From Zygnema cylindricum (taxonomy: Eukaryota > Streptophyta > Zygnematophyceae > Zygnematales > Zygnemataceae): a stretch of DNA of 56,969 nucleotides. Of the stretch, positions 1 to 11,575 are shown in pieces (the stretch's first letter is position 1; every line of letters starts with the position of its first letter). Made by a program: the position numbers and the translations under genes. Location: the NCBI GenBank assembly GCA_037447655.1, contig JBBHKE010002682.1, positions 231,585 through 288,553 on the forward strand, written 5' to 3'. The notes beneath the pieces are model-generated. The model saw nothing but the letters and a program-made list of their open reading frames with translations. It was not told the origin of the DNA and made no database searches.

Positions 1-2646
1 TGGTGTTCAATATTGAGGCCGCCTTCCTTGACGATGTGTGAGTCATGATCGAGGTCAATGATAAGTTTGTTTTGTTTTTTTAGTCTCCAACTGTTTGAAT
101 AGTAACTGGAGCTAGTACTGAGTGTGTAGCAGTTCCTTCCGCCGGAGTTATAACTTGTGGTGTAGCATCCTATGAAGGCACCAAAGGAATTGAAGGAATA
201 GGTGTCCCACTTGCCGGTGGAAAGTAGACTCGCTGCGTATTGTGAAAAATGGCATATTCTTGTTTTTCCTTTGCTGGTTGATCTGGTGCTTTAAAAAGGT
301 CAACCGAATCGTGTTCATCTTTAATCTGGATATTCCTAGAGATAATCACTTTCTGTTTCTCAAATACAATAACTCTATATCCTTTCGCGTTATCATCATA
401 CCCAATGAAATTCCCAAGTAAGCCTTTAGCCTTCATTTTCCATCTATCCTGTGAATTATCAAAAATAAAACACTTGTTGCCAAAGATCTTAAAGTGACTA
501 ACATCAAGTTTTTCTCCTGTCTAAAGCTCAAAAGGTGTAGTGCTAACAGATCTAGATGCAATTCTATTTTTAATATAAACAGCATTGTTAAGTGTTTCAG
601 CCCATAATTTCAAATCTAGCCCTTTATCTGCAAGCATGGACCGAGCACTCTTTGTCACTGTCCTATTCAATCTCTTATAATCATTATTCTGTTCCGGTGT
701 ATATGGAAGTGTAAGATTATGACTGATACCTTCCTGAATGAGAAATTCTTCGAATTCCTTGGATGTGTATTCTCCCCCGTTGTCCAATCTGAGCGCCAAT
801 ATTGGAACTCCATGAAGCTTTTCCGCCCATGCTTTATACTGTTTGAAGTGAGTAAACACTTCACTTTTATATTGCATGAAGTAAACTTTAGTCTACCTCG
901 AGTTGTCATGCGTAAATGTGACCATATAGTGGACACCTCCAGCCGAAGCCACATGTGAAGGACCGAGAACATCAAAATGTATTAGTTGCATAACTTTTTC
1001 CGATCTGTGGTTTCTTTATTGTGGAAATGGCAATCTGTGGATCTTGCAAAGTGAACAACCATCACATGATTTTATAGGATGAGAGGTGAGAGAAACTCCA
1101 TCAACTTTTCTCGAATTCACCATTTTTTTTAGACTATCATATTTCATTTGTCCTAATCTCTTATGCCACCACTCATTATCAGATTGGACACAGGAGTAGA
1201 GAACATCATTTTCCTTATATTCAACCATGTCTATCCGGTACATTTTGCTAGCATCTCTAGTTCATGTTACTGGTATTTTTTCTTTCTTGCTAACAACCTG
1301 TTTACCTCCTTTCACAATGACTTCAAAGCCTTTGCTTTCCACTAATGATGTAGAGAAAATATTCATTTTAGAGTCTGAAACATACAAAACCTTGTGAAAA
1401 CTTCACTCAACCGAGTTTCCCCTCGCATCTACCGTTAAAGATACACCACCTTGAGCTGAAGTTTTAACACTCATCCCACATGCATAGCATATACTCTTTG
1501 GAGGCGTTTGTTGTAAATTTGTAAAAACCGCCTTGTTCTAGCACATGTGGGCCGATGCTCCTGTGTCCATGATCCATCCTACATCCTTGGGACCCTCCAT
1601 TGCTGCCGCCATAGCAAATAAATCCACTTCCTCTTGCTCATTGAAGCTCAGAGACTCATCTGCATCATTTGCAAAAGCTGAATAGAGAGCATTTCGACGA
1701 GTAGGATTTCCAGAAAAACTTGATGCAAAAGCTGAATAGAGAGCATTTCCACGAGTAGGATTTCCAGAAAAACCTCTGTGATATTGGCTTTGTTCCCAAC
1801 CCGGCCTATATAAACCTCTCTCATTAGCCTTTTTCAGCTTAGGAAAATACCTGTATCCATGACCCTTCCCAGGACAATAGAAACAAGCAGTAGAAGATTG
1901 TCTATTTGGCCTTTGATTAAACTTATTAAACTGATTCTAATTTTGGTTAAACTGTTTCTTATTCTGATTAAATTGAGCTCCTTTTGTCAAAGTCTGTTGC
2001 AAAAGCTTCAACCTTTCCTTCTCCTTCAAGGAGTTTAGTATTAGACTCTTACTCCAATATAATATTATATGCTAATTGAAACGACCAACTATCTTTATCA
2101 TGACTCTTTAACTGAGCAGACACACCTTTCATTCTACTAAGAAGTCCTCTAATAAGCAAAGTTGCTTGCTGAAACTCAGGAAATGCTGAAATGACCGCCC
2201 AACAGAAGAGTGTGCATCAATAAGTGCACGAAATTTGTCACAATACTCGACCATAGTTCCCCCTGAGTATTTGTACCCCCAAATTTTTCCAGCCACCAAA
2301 AGCTCCTCTTGGACATTTGTTGTCTCAAAAGCAGATTTTAGTGATATCCAAATCTCCTTCGCCTTCTTCATTTCAGGCGAGACATGACCACATTTTATGA
2401 AATACAAAGATTTAATTTTTTCCTTGCCATTGAATTCTTTTTCGCCCAACTTGGATTTGTTTCATCAAGGGAGCCATCCTAGACCCCTAATAAGTAAGCA
2501 GTTTCAAATGAAGATTCAACCATCGCCGCCCAATACGCATACTTTTGGCCATTGAAGATAGGAATTCTTGACAAAAGGCCCATAAGCTCTTGTTCTACAA
2601 CCACCGTTGCAGGAGGAGGACCAGCAGTGGTAGTGGAAGTAGACAT
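1..2646 (-). pseudogene. Family G copia gag-pol remnant (5' part, truncated by window edge)
   Basis: This is a decayed Ty1/copia polyprotein on the minus strand. Gag starts at the ATG at 2646, which lies inside the 5' LTR, and reads to a sequence like SRIPIFNGQKYAYW. An in-frame stop and frameshifts follow. A gag segment is readable at 2449-2129. A zinc knuckle near 1886-1845 reads CFYCPGKGHGYRYF, so the last Cys of the CCHC motif is lost. The protease site DTGAS is near 1578-1549. The GAG-pre-integrase HKRLGQ and CDGCSLCK zinc region lies at 1243-1016, and the integrase core with DNGGEYTSKEFEEF at 877-521. The post-integrase GYDDNAKGYRV segment is at 436-170. Reverse transcriptase and RNase H would lie left of the window. 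Domain order is the Ty1/copia order. A 53-bp tandem duplication at 1671-1776 adds another frameshift. Confidence 0.9.
1671..1776 (+). repeat. 53-bp tandem duplication in the gag remnant
   Basis: Two near-identical copies begin at 1671 and 1724 (gcaaaagctgaatagagagc). The 53-bp period is not a multiple of three, so the duplication itself breaks the gag-protease frame. Confidence 0.9.
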
Positions 2647-3579
2647 GGAAAACAGCAGAAGCTATCAAGGACCTACTCAACAGCCAACTTTCAGCTTACA
2701 CAAAATATGACTGAAAAGGCCAATATGCATCCAATTTCTCACATTGATACACAACAGAGTAAACTGACAATTCTCATAATTGCAATACAAATGATTAAGT
2801 AAAACATAAGATATGACTCCTATAAGTTTCCCAAAAACTGCCCTTAAAATGTCATAATCCCAAAATTGGATGCTACAAAATTTGCTAACTCCTAAACTAT
2901 ATACTCACAGTGAGTATCTAGTACTCACACTAATTCAGGTAACCGTACTACAAGACTATCTTAACGTACGAAAAAGTATCCAGCCTGTTCTTTACTGTAC
3001 TTTGTGTACCTCCAAAACCTAATTATTATTTTCAAAAGACCTAATTAATGAAACAAAAAAATTTATTACACTAAACTACAAAACAATGTTTTCGAGATAT
3101 TCTCAGATAGCGAACCGTACATAAAATGTTCCAGGTGCTTAGTCAGCGATAGTCATTAAAGTACATCAGATTGTGGTAGTGTAGTACGAAGCACCTGAGT
3201 GCTTCGTCACTTATGGTCCCACGTGAATCACGCTTGTGGTCCCAGGTGAATTGCGTTTGTTGGCGCAAATGTAATCAATGACCATAACATCGAACCGTAC
3301 CATGTAATTCCGAAATAACAAGTTCAGACTTCCGATCCGGTGAATAAAATTGTTTCCTGCGTGACGCGTGTAACTCAATGTCGGCGCCACTCCGTAAAAC
3401 CTGCATCATTTCCTATCGCCGACGCGTGTCCTTGTAAGTACAGTACACTTCTACTGTCTATCTGCTAATGTCACACTATTGAGGGTAAGTATTAAAACTA
3501 TCATCGACAAAACTTATTCTAAGTATTTAGTCTCCTCTAACAGCTCTATCTACTGAAATAAAGATTTCAAAATACAACA
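2591..3579 (-). repeat. 5' LTR of the family G element
   Basis: This LTR of about 989 bp is inferred by comparison with the G solo LTRs. On the minus strand it starts TGTTGTATTTTGAAATC at 3579 and ends GTAGAACA at 2591, directly before a TTATGGGCC block (2586-2578) that resembles the family F primer-binding site. It shares ACGCGTGTCC and CACACTAATTCAGGT blocks with the copy at 8430-8510. The gag ATG at 2646 is 56 nt inside the LTR. The right boundary is less certain than the left. Confidence 0.65.
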
Positions 3580-4241
3580 AAAAAAACCCTAATTGAGAAC
3601 AAAATGAACAATTCAGAAATATGTGATATCTGCTACACTAAAATTTAGGTTGTTTTTCAATTGAAATAGAGAGCTGTCAATTTATCATTCCTTGATCCAT
3701 ACTAGTATAACTCACCCAGATGGCCAAAAAAACCAAACATGATTTGTATAAAATCCTTTTAAACCGTACATATAGAGTGGATTTATAGGCCCAGAATTAT
3801 GTTACCTTTTTTTTTAGTCAAACCCTAATTTTCACCAATCAAAATTTGACTATAATGCCCATCACATCACTGACTCGACGAAGATTTTTTTTGTTATTTT
3901 GCTAAAAAACAAAAATACAGAAGATAACAAATCATGCGCAAAACGGTACTTTGTTGTTCTGACGTCAACAGTTCACTGCCTAACGATATTAGCGTAAAGG
4001 ATTTATTAAAGTAAATGCTACTAATTTCTGATTCTCCACTAGAAAAAGCCAAATCTGAAGTAGTGTTACTAGCAGTGATATCGATGGCGTCTGGTGAACA
4101 ACCATTTATTGGACAAATTGACTTAATTTTATATTAAAAAAATAAATCCATCTCATTTTCAATTTCAGAAATTTGGTGGATTTCCATATCAAATCTCGAG
4201 TCTTCGAGTCTCCTGTTTAATTGAATGAGAGGGCATGGAGT
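3580..4241. other. AT-rich intergenic stretch, nothing recognised
   Basis: No coding pattern, RNA gene or clear repeat was found. The segment ends in a purine-rich stretch (gagagggcatggag) just before the first copy of the short terminal repeat at 4242. Confidence 0.5.
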
Positions 4242-7183
4242 TGAAGTACAATTTTAGTTGTGTAATTAGTGAATTGTACTTTATCAAATTAACTTTTGTG
4301 CGTATTTTATTTTCAATGTTGTAATGTCGTTTCACATCCCTTTAGGTTGGTTCATGTACTTTTATTGTTAATGTACAGACACTTTTAGTACTATCCATTT
4401 GCAACTTGTAATCATTGTATTTATTTGTCGCTTTGTTTCGTGAAGAGTCTTTTAGCCGTCTCGTTGTTTCACAAACTACAAACCACGAAGTGTACGTTCA
4501 CCACATTTATTGTATATTAAATGAATCTTTCATCCTAGATTCTTTGTACCAAATATTCCTTTTGTCCTTAACTTTGCCGTCCACCGACTTTGTCTTTGGC
4601 CGTCACTAGTTATACCTTTTTTTCCTTTGTGGCTTTGATTCTTTTGTAAACGTCGTGTACCTAGTCCACTGTAAATCTAGAGTTAGGTTTAGTACTTAGC
4701 TTGTTCATTTCTGTACATTCAAATTTAACCGATTATAATGAGAAGACTTTTTCTCCTCTTTGCTTCTCCTTTGTATTCTTCTTGTTTCTTTTTATCTTAT
4801 CTTTTGCTTCCGTATTCTTCTTTGCCATGGTTTCTCTCTTTTTCATCTTTGATATCTTTCTCCAATATCTCTCTCTCTCGCTCACCATGCCCTTACCTTC
4901 TACTGGTTATGGGCCACACCATGCTCGTCATCTGTGCAATTTCTCTTCTCCTATCTTTTCCACTTCATTTTTTCTTTTTTGGCAAATTATTTCTTTTGGA
5001 AGCAAATTATTTTTGAGACATTGTTTAAAGTTTACAATTTCGGTCGTCCCATTTTTCCACTTTTTCCATTTTGCCTCTTTAAATGCCATTTTTTGGAATT
5101 CCCATTTTTTTTAAAAGGGTTCATTTATCCTTTATACCTTTTTTTTTTGGATCCTTCCCCTTTTATTGTTTCCGTTTTCGGAGGGTCCTTGGCTTGTTGG
5201 AGCAACCGAAGTTCATTCTTCGAAAATCTCTCATCGATTCATTTTTTACCTCTATTCAACATTCTGATTTTGTCTCTCTTTATTTTTCGGCATTTTGGAG
5301 GCCTCCCCAGAGTGTTTGAGTACCTAAATTTTGGTCTTTGAAGATCCCTCAACATTCAATTTCTACCTCTATCCGCCATGTTACCTTTTTTGGACATCTT
5401 TTCGGTATATTGGAGCATCGGAGGGACTTTTTTTGTCTTCCCTTCCAAATTTTCTCGATTTCCGTTTTTCCACTCAATCATCCACCTTATTTTGAGGAAC
5501 TTTGTCATCTATCCCTAATTTCAGCATTCTGGAGGCTTCTCCGGTTTGTTAGAGTACTAGAAGTTTTGTCTTCGAAAATCCCCTCTACATTCCATTTTGA
5601 CCTCTATTCGCCATCCTCCCTTTATGGAGATTTTTCCGTTCATTGGAGCATCGGAAGGAATTTTCATTTCTCTTCCATATTTCCAACACCTCCATTTTCT
5701 CCTCCCACCAACCACTATTGTTTTGTCCCTTTTTTTTGGGACTTTTCTATTCCCCCAAATTTTTGTCCTCCCATTGAGCATTTCTTTTTATTTTTACGCT
5801 TCACCAATTTTTTTTTTCTTTCTATCTTGCTTTTACTGACAAATTTGTCCTTTATTTTCTCTCTTGTCAACCTTCCTCTAACCTCTTCCATTTTGCAAGA
5901 GTCTCTTCGATCCTTTCCTACCCTCACATTTTGCAATGATGGACACATACACCTTTTCCCTCAATTTCTCTTTTCATTTTTACTTTGTTTTTTACACTTT
6001 GCACTACACTTTAATACCTATGGTGACTCTTACATTTCCTCTCTCAAGAAAGGACTTTTCATTTCTCTCTCTAAATGTCGGAAGACCTTTCCTGGACTAC
6101 CTTTTCACTTAGCCTCTATAATTGTGAAATACCTTTTCTGCATTCACAAAATCCCTATATGCTTTCCATTTTTTTTGTGACATTCTTGATTTTCATTAAA
6201 TTCTCTTGTTACCATCCACCTTCTCAGTTAGCCTTTATAAAGGCCTTTTTGTTTTGGAATCATTTTTCTATCACTTCCATTTTTTCTCACATTGACCCCG
6301 TTTATAATTCCTTTAACCCCTTTCAATCATCTTCTTTATGTATAACACTTTAATTCTGTCATCTTCCCCAATAGTGTCTATGTCTTTTTCACACCATTTT
6401 TTTTTTAACTTTCTTTACATTCAGCGGTTGATGTTTTCTTTAACACAACTCTTTCCATCTTTACATCTAGAAACCACAAACCATAAACGAATATCCATTA
6501 CACCATTGGGCCATTTTCTTTTCCAACTCTTTTTTCTTTTGGAATCAATTTCTCTCCTTCTTTTTCATATTGATGCTTTCAACATCATTAAAACTCTTTC
6601 TAATCATTATATCATGTTCATCAACTTATGTCACTTGCTTTAACTTTCTCATTTCTCATTTTTCCATCAGCATTGTGTGGTGTTTTTCACATCCTTTTTC
6701 TCCACTCTTTCTATTTCCATCTTGTAGTTCTTCCATTTCACCTTTAATTTTTTTTCCTACACAAATATTAATTTACCTCCTCTCTTTGAATCATGGAGGA
6801 TTTTTTCTTACAAACCTCTTTCTACTTAGATCATACATCAGACATTTCTTTTTTGTTTTTTTTTTTATATATATTTTACCAATTCATCGTATTTTATCAT
6901 CGCATCTCTTTTAATGATATGTTTTCAACATTATGCTGAGTTTGTTTTCATTTTTTTATTCAGGGCTCACTTTTTGCCGTAAATCTTTTCCCACATTTTC
7001 TCTCCCACGACCTCTTTTCCCTCATTTTCTCTTCCACAACCTCTTTTCCCACATTTTCTCTTCCCCAACCATTCTTCCCTTTCCACAACTAAAATCGAGG
7101 GGGAGTCTTGAAGTACAATTTCAGTTGTGTAATTAGTGAATTGTACTTTAACAAATATACTTTTGTGCTTCCGTTGTCTTTAT
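4242..7183 (+). mobile_element. T-rich non-coding element bounded by short direct terminal repeats
   Basis: A repeat of about 60 bp starting TGAAGTACAATTT occurs at 4242-4302 and again at 7109-7168. The second copy is preceded by GAGGGGGAGTC, a typical copia-type polypurine tract, so it looks like a 3' LTR start. Between them 4740-7090 is strongly pyrimidine- and T-rich on the plus strand. Open frames there, up to 280 codons at 5338-6180, are Phe/Leu/Ser-rich and look like composition artefacts. No gag or pol motif is visible. I interpret the segment as a non-autonomous (LARD/TRIM-like) LTR element. The second terminal repeat is cut by the G solo LTR at 7184. Confidence 0.5.
5213..5690 (+). 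repeat. Diverged tandem repeats, period about 117 bp, in the T-rich element
   Basis: Related blocks (cttcgaaaatc...acctctattc) start near 5216, 5336 and 5570, spacings of about 120 and 234 bp. The phrase ttggagcatcgga recurs near 5410 and 5645. The units are diverged, so the array is old. Confidence 0.55.
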
Positions 7184-8600
7184 TGTTGATTTGTGACAGC
7201 TGCAGCCATAGAAGAAGAAGAGGTTGCAGCAATAAAATATAGAGAGGAAGCTCTCACAGAAAACCAGAAAATACACAACTTCACAATGAAGTTACACACA
7301 GACTAGGCACACACTAGGTCTGCAAATGTGGCAATATAAACAATATGACAATAACACACATGCAGAATTTTACAACATTTTGCCCACAGATCTGAAAGAT
7401 CTATTAAATCAAAAATCCCAAAAACTATATTCACAGTTTTTCACTACAAAGGAATTCCTACTCAAAAATCTAAGTCCTACACATATACAAGTGAACCTAC
7501 AGCTGAACTACCACCTCAACTACCACCTCTGATACTGTGGTAAACTGTCTACACTAAATTCTAACACATAAAAGACAACTGTCTACGGTACTCGGTATTT
7601 ACAGCTACATAGAAAACTGACTGACGCGTCAAACGACAATGTGTACAGTTATAGTTCAAAAGTAGGCGTTTTTATGGTAGGCCTTTGGTAGGTGCACAAA
7701 ACTTGGCACAAAAGTCGCGTAGAGTAAGCATACTGTATGTGTGTGCGTTGTGCACACTCTTCTACGAACGTACGAATCTGACGTATGATCATAGTACAGC
7801 GCACGCCGCCGGACGAATTTTTTTAGCGAACAGACACGGCGTAGGATGACATTCCGCGGGAAAGAAAACCTGGAATTTTTATTTTTTTATCGTCTCAGAC
7901 TGCCTGGTCGGTCCATTTGAGGCTTTATTTAGTGTGGCCTTCAAAATTGCAGACGCTAATATGACGAATAGTCCTATCGTAAGATGTGTTATGGGCTTTT
8001 CATGTTATCTTCTTAGATCGCTTCTTTGATCAGCGACCGTCCGATCGTCCAAATCTGACGGTTTAAATAAAAAAGACCTCAAAACTCACAGATTTTTTTT
8101 TTGTCCGAATGTTTTTCGAAATTTAGACATTATGTTTAATTCTCTATCGATGGATGTGCAACTCAACCCTGTTACTATTTTTTTTTTCATTTTGCAACCC
8201 ATACAATATGGGTCTTAAGGTCATATTGTATGGTTTACATACAATAGGCATATTGTATGGGCCTACTTTCACCTACTTTTGTACAGTCAAGTTTTGTCCC
8301 CAAAAATGTCGGCGGTCTCTGTCCGCCGTGGGCATATTCGTTCACTGGAGAAGATGATTGTCCTCCTGTAAATCCGGTCCTCACGTGAATCTGTGCTCCA
8401 ACAAACAGATCATACAAAAGTGACTTTCCCGCGAACCGACGCGTGTCCTGGGAGTGAACTCAAATTGTGTACTCCCTTCCAAGCTACTATCACACTAATT
8501 CAGGTTTCCGAGGACTCAGTCTGCACCCAAAACGTCTAAGTCCTAGACCTCTCCCTCACACACAAGGCACAGAGAGGACTAAAGGTTTCCAAAAACAACA
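7184..8600 (-). repeat. Solo LTR of family G, interrupted by a MITE
   Basis: The ends are TGTTG (minus strand, at 8600) and CAACA (at 7184). Both flanks carry the perfect 5-bp duplication TTTAT (7179-7183 and 8601-8605), the hallmark of a complete LTR insertion reduced to a solo LTR. Without the nested MITE it is about 790 bp. The stretch around 7300-7370 (revcomp ttgccacatttgcagac) matches the G copies at 35610 and 41360. An ATG at 7209 lies 26 nt before the LTR end and opens MAAAVTNQQ. Confidence 0.88.
7651..8280 (+). mobile_element. MULE-like MITE, copy 1 (nested in G solo LTR)
   Basis: The copy starts ATAGTTCAAAAGTAGGCG and ends in CCTACTTTT, with the last seven TIR bases lost. It is about 90% alike to copies at 45942-46545 and 48043-48617, including blocks with CGCACGCCGCCGGACGAA and CATACAATATGGGTCTTAAG. 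GTACAGT flanks both sides (7643-7649 and 8281-8287), consistent with a partly decayed 9-10 bp target duplication. It has no coding capacity. Confidence 0.85.
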
Positions 8601-8605
8601 TTTAT

Positions 8606-9779
8606 TACTAGGAATCATTCTGAGCTTATCTCATTTTTCCTGTACGTTTGTACCAAACAACAAGCAATTTTAGTACGGACTGACACATTTCAAACACTAC
8701 ACTTATTAAAAACAGTCCAAATTAGAGTAATTGACTCTAAACTGTACATGTATTAGCGCAAAGAAAAAAATAATAATTTATCTTCGAGGGTCAAAATTTA
8801 AGGGCGCCGAATTAGTGTTATTAACACTAATGGTGATTCACGGTGTAGTACACTTCTTAGTGTGGCTTCAATTTAGTGTGAACACAACCAACATCAATAT
8901 TTGTGAAATTGTGAATAGGTTGGAGATTACCTAAGAAAGTACAACAATTAAGGTGGATCAACATACAAATGTATATTATGAAAAGATCAGAATGTGACAA
9001 GTGTCTGGTGCATCTTAATGTCGCAAGATAGTGTAGCTAACAAACCACACACTATTTTCTTTTCTTACTTAAAAAAAAAAGGGGAAAAGAAAATAAATAA
9101 TAAAATTAAAATTCATACAGGGCAAAAAAAAGAAAACAATGCCTCATTTACAGAAATCAGTAGCCAAAAAACACTTGTTCTTCATGAATCAAATTTATCC
9201 TTCCAATCCACTTTTTACTTTTTATTTTCCATTGGGCAAGGACTTTCCCCATTTATTTATTTCAGCTTCTACAATGCATAAAAAAAAAACTTAAAAAAAA
9301 AATTGGTGCGATTTCATGCCTTGTCAACTTACAAAAAAATAGCTTCAAATCACTAAATCTAAATTTGTTTTTCTAGCCCGACAAAATAAACCAGGACAGT
9401 ATCGGGCACCAGATTTTTCCACGTGTCACCTCCTCTATAATCTCACATTGAAAATCTCCTCTGTTCCTACGTACACTCCCTTTAGATCACACGTGCTAAC
9501 TAATCTACGCTAAACTGCGCTACCCGGTACATGTGAACCCCTCCACAGAAGTCAAAAGTAATTCAAAAGTTAAAAAACTTTACAATCGTCGTTATTCCAC
9601 ACTAATTTTGGTTTCCCATTCTCTATTACCCGTTTGATCCGAAGCGTCCTCCGGGCTTCCCAGAAAAGGTCCTGAATAGTATTATTATTTTGACACTATG
9701 AAATATTACCAGCCACTCCTAAAAACAAGGAAAAAGCGTGACAATCAATAAAAACTAAACTATATACAAAAAAACGAAC
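8606..9779. other. Intergenic, AT-rich; one MITE end only
   Basis: No gene was found. Around 8800-8850 the sequence CACTAATGGTGATTCACGGTG followed by TA resembles one end of the TA-flanked MITEs seen at 13819 and 17372, but no matching left end is visible. Poly-A runs occur near 9070 and 9280. Confidence 0.4.
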
Positions 9780-9935
9780 CTCCTTTCCCGCCATCCCTGT
9801 ACGGCCCTCCTTCACCGCCCTCCTTGTACGGCCATCCTTGTACGGACATCCTTGTACGGACATCCTTGTACGGACATCCTTGTACGGACCTCCTACCCCG
9901 CCATCCTTGTACGGACATCCTTGTACGGATTTCAA
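9780..9935 (+). repeat. 14-bp minisatellite (tccttgtacggaca)
   Basis: About seven to nine copies of a 14-bp unit built on TTGTACGG lie between 9780 and 9935, the best preserved at 9834-9890. They are downstream of the kinase gene. Confidence 0.9.
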
Positions 9936-10362
9936 ACTCGTTGCAATATCCTTCCTAGGATCGAATATTCGTATTCGGACTTTTCGTACAGTGCGCATTT
10001 TATTGCTGCCTGCCTCGTCGAGATCCGTACGGAAGGCCGGCCCAAAAAAAAATAAAAAAATCAATCTGTTCCCCCGTTTCTGCACTCTGCACGGACGCCG
10101 GAAAAAAAGTACAAAAGCAACTCACAGGAAAACCCTCCCTTGCCCCCCCTCATCCACACTAATACTTGTTAATCCACACTAATACTTGTTCCCTGCTACA
10201 CTCGTTCGCCTCCAGACCTTTCCTACACTCTTCTCCCGCCCCCTGCCGTCACGTCACGACACGTCACGACAAGACACGACACTTCACTTCCTCTACCCGC
10301 CACCACGTAGATTTTTCGCGCATCACGTGACGTCACGGGCCTCGCCTTTTCCTCACGTTACG

Positions 10363-11443
10363 TCACGTCGTACGAATACGTGGCGTGACGATCTGTGTCA
10401 CGTTTCGTCGTGTGACTTTGGAGGCTGCGAGGCCACGTGTCACGACGCCTCGGTCGGACCGCTCGTAGTTCGCCGCGATCCCAGCCGCAAATACCGGCGA
10501 AGAGCCGACCGGCGGCCTTCCATTCCCTCCTCCATTGTGTCCTTCCTCTTCCTCCCCCCCCCCCCCCCCCCCCCTCCCCCCCCCTCCCCCCAGCTCCTCC
10601 ACCACCTCCCTCGCTGTCGGCCTCTCCCTCCACTCCCTCGCCAGCATTCTCTTCACTAAACGACAAGTTTCCCCGGACACCCCCTCCCACGCCTCCCCGT
10701 CCGTACACACCTCGTCCGTACGCACAATATCCTCCAACACCCCCTTCGGATCCCTCCCACTGTACGGAAGCCTCCCTGCCAGCATGGCATATAAGACAAT
10801 TCCCGCCGCCCAGACGTCCCTCGGCCCCCCTGGCGCCGTACGGCCCAAAATCGCCTCCGGCGAAAGGTACAACGCCGACCCCACGTCCTCCTGCCGTACC
10901 GTACGGACGTCGGTCGCCAGCCCAAAATCCGCCAGTTTAATTTTCGGCCGGCCGTCAGAATTCCTGCCGGCCAAAAGCACGTTTTCTAACTTGACGTCCC
11001 GGTGGCAGATCCCGTGTCGGTGGCAGTGGGCGAGGGCGTCTGCCAGCTGGCGGGCCACGTGGAGGGCGTGACGCTCTGTCACGCGGCCAGTTGTACGGAT
11101 GGCGTGGAGGAGGTCCCCCCCGGGGCAGAGTTCGAGGAGGAGGTGTACGGAGGGGGGGGACACGTGGACGCGGAGGAGGCGGATGAGGGAGGGGTGGGGG
11201 GGGAGGGAGCGGAGGGAGGAGATTTCACGGTGGGCGGAGGCGGAGGAGGAGGAGAGGGAGAGGGTTTTGAGGGCGAGGGGGAGGGGGGGGAGGGGAGAGA
11301 GAGGGACGCACGGGCGGACGGTGGAGGTGGAGCCGTGGGCGGGGAGAGGGCCGGAGAGGTAGAGGGAGTGGGGGTCGTCGTCGGGGGGGGGGGGGGGGAG
11401 AAAGAGGGGGGGGAGGGGGGGGGGGGGAGGGAGGAGGAGCCAT
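10363..11443 (-). CDS. Ser/Thr protein kinase, CAMK/SnRK-like, probably intronless
   Basis: The protein is a predicted ATP-dependent Ser/Thr kinase. A glycine loop (GPLPAHGSTSTV, about 11360-11310) is followed by the ALK lysine (11268-11266), helix-C Glu (11226-11224), a CHRDVKLENVLL catalytic loop with Asp at 10998-10996, DFGLA at 10929-10915, an SPE motif and DVWAAGIVLYAMLAGRLPY. The domain ends near 10610 (RERPTAREVVEE). All catalytic residues are present. The best start is the ATG at 11443, in a CCATGG context after a CT-rich leader. It reads MAPPPSPP and lies in a different frame from the kinase domain; poly-G runs of 16, 8 and 13 (11383-11427) lie between them. I infer a homopolymer length error or a real slippage-prone site. 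The C-terminus beyond the 21-bp poly-C at 10554-10574 is equally uncertain. Family assignment below CAMK/SnRK-like is not supported. Confidence 0.85.
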
Positions 11444-11575
11444 GGGAGGGGGAGGGAGGGGGAGAGGGGGGAGAGGGGAGAGAGAGAAGGAGCGAGAGGG
11501 AAAATGATTTTTCAGATGAGAGATCAGTTCAGAGGGGAGAGAGAGAGAGAGGGCGAGAGAGAGAGAGGGAAGAAG
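11444..11575 (-). promoter_or_regulatory. CT-rich 5' leader of the kinase gene
   Basis: On the minus strand this is a run of CTCTCTC and CCCTCTC blocks directly upstream of the ATG at 11443, typical of plant 5' untranslated leaders. The long Gly/Glu and Pro/Ser open frames through it on either strand are composition artefacts. Confidence 0.5.

Noticed and set aside
5338-6180. 280-codon Phe/Ser-rich frame
   Set aside because: It lies in T-rich tandem repeats where stop codons are rare in one frame; there is no domain and no codon structure.
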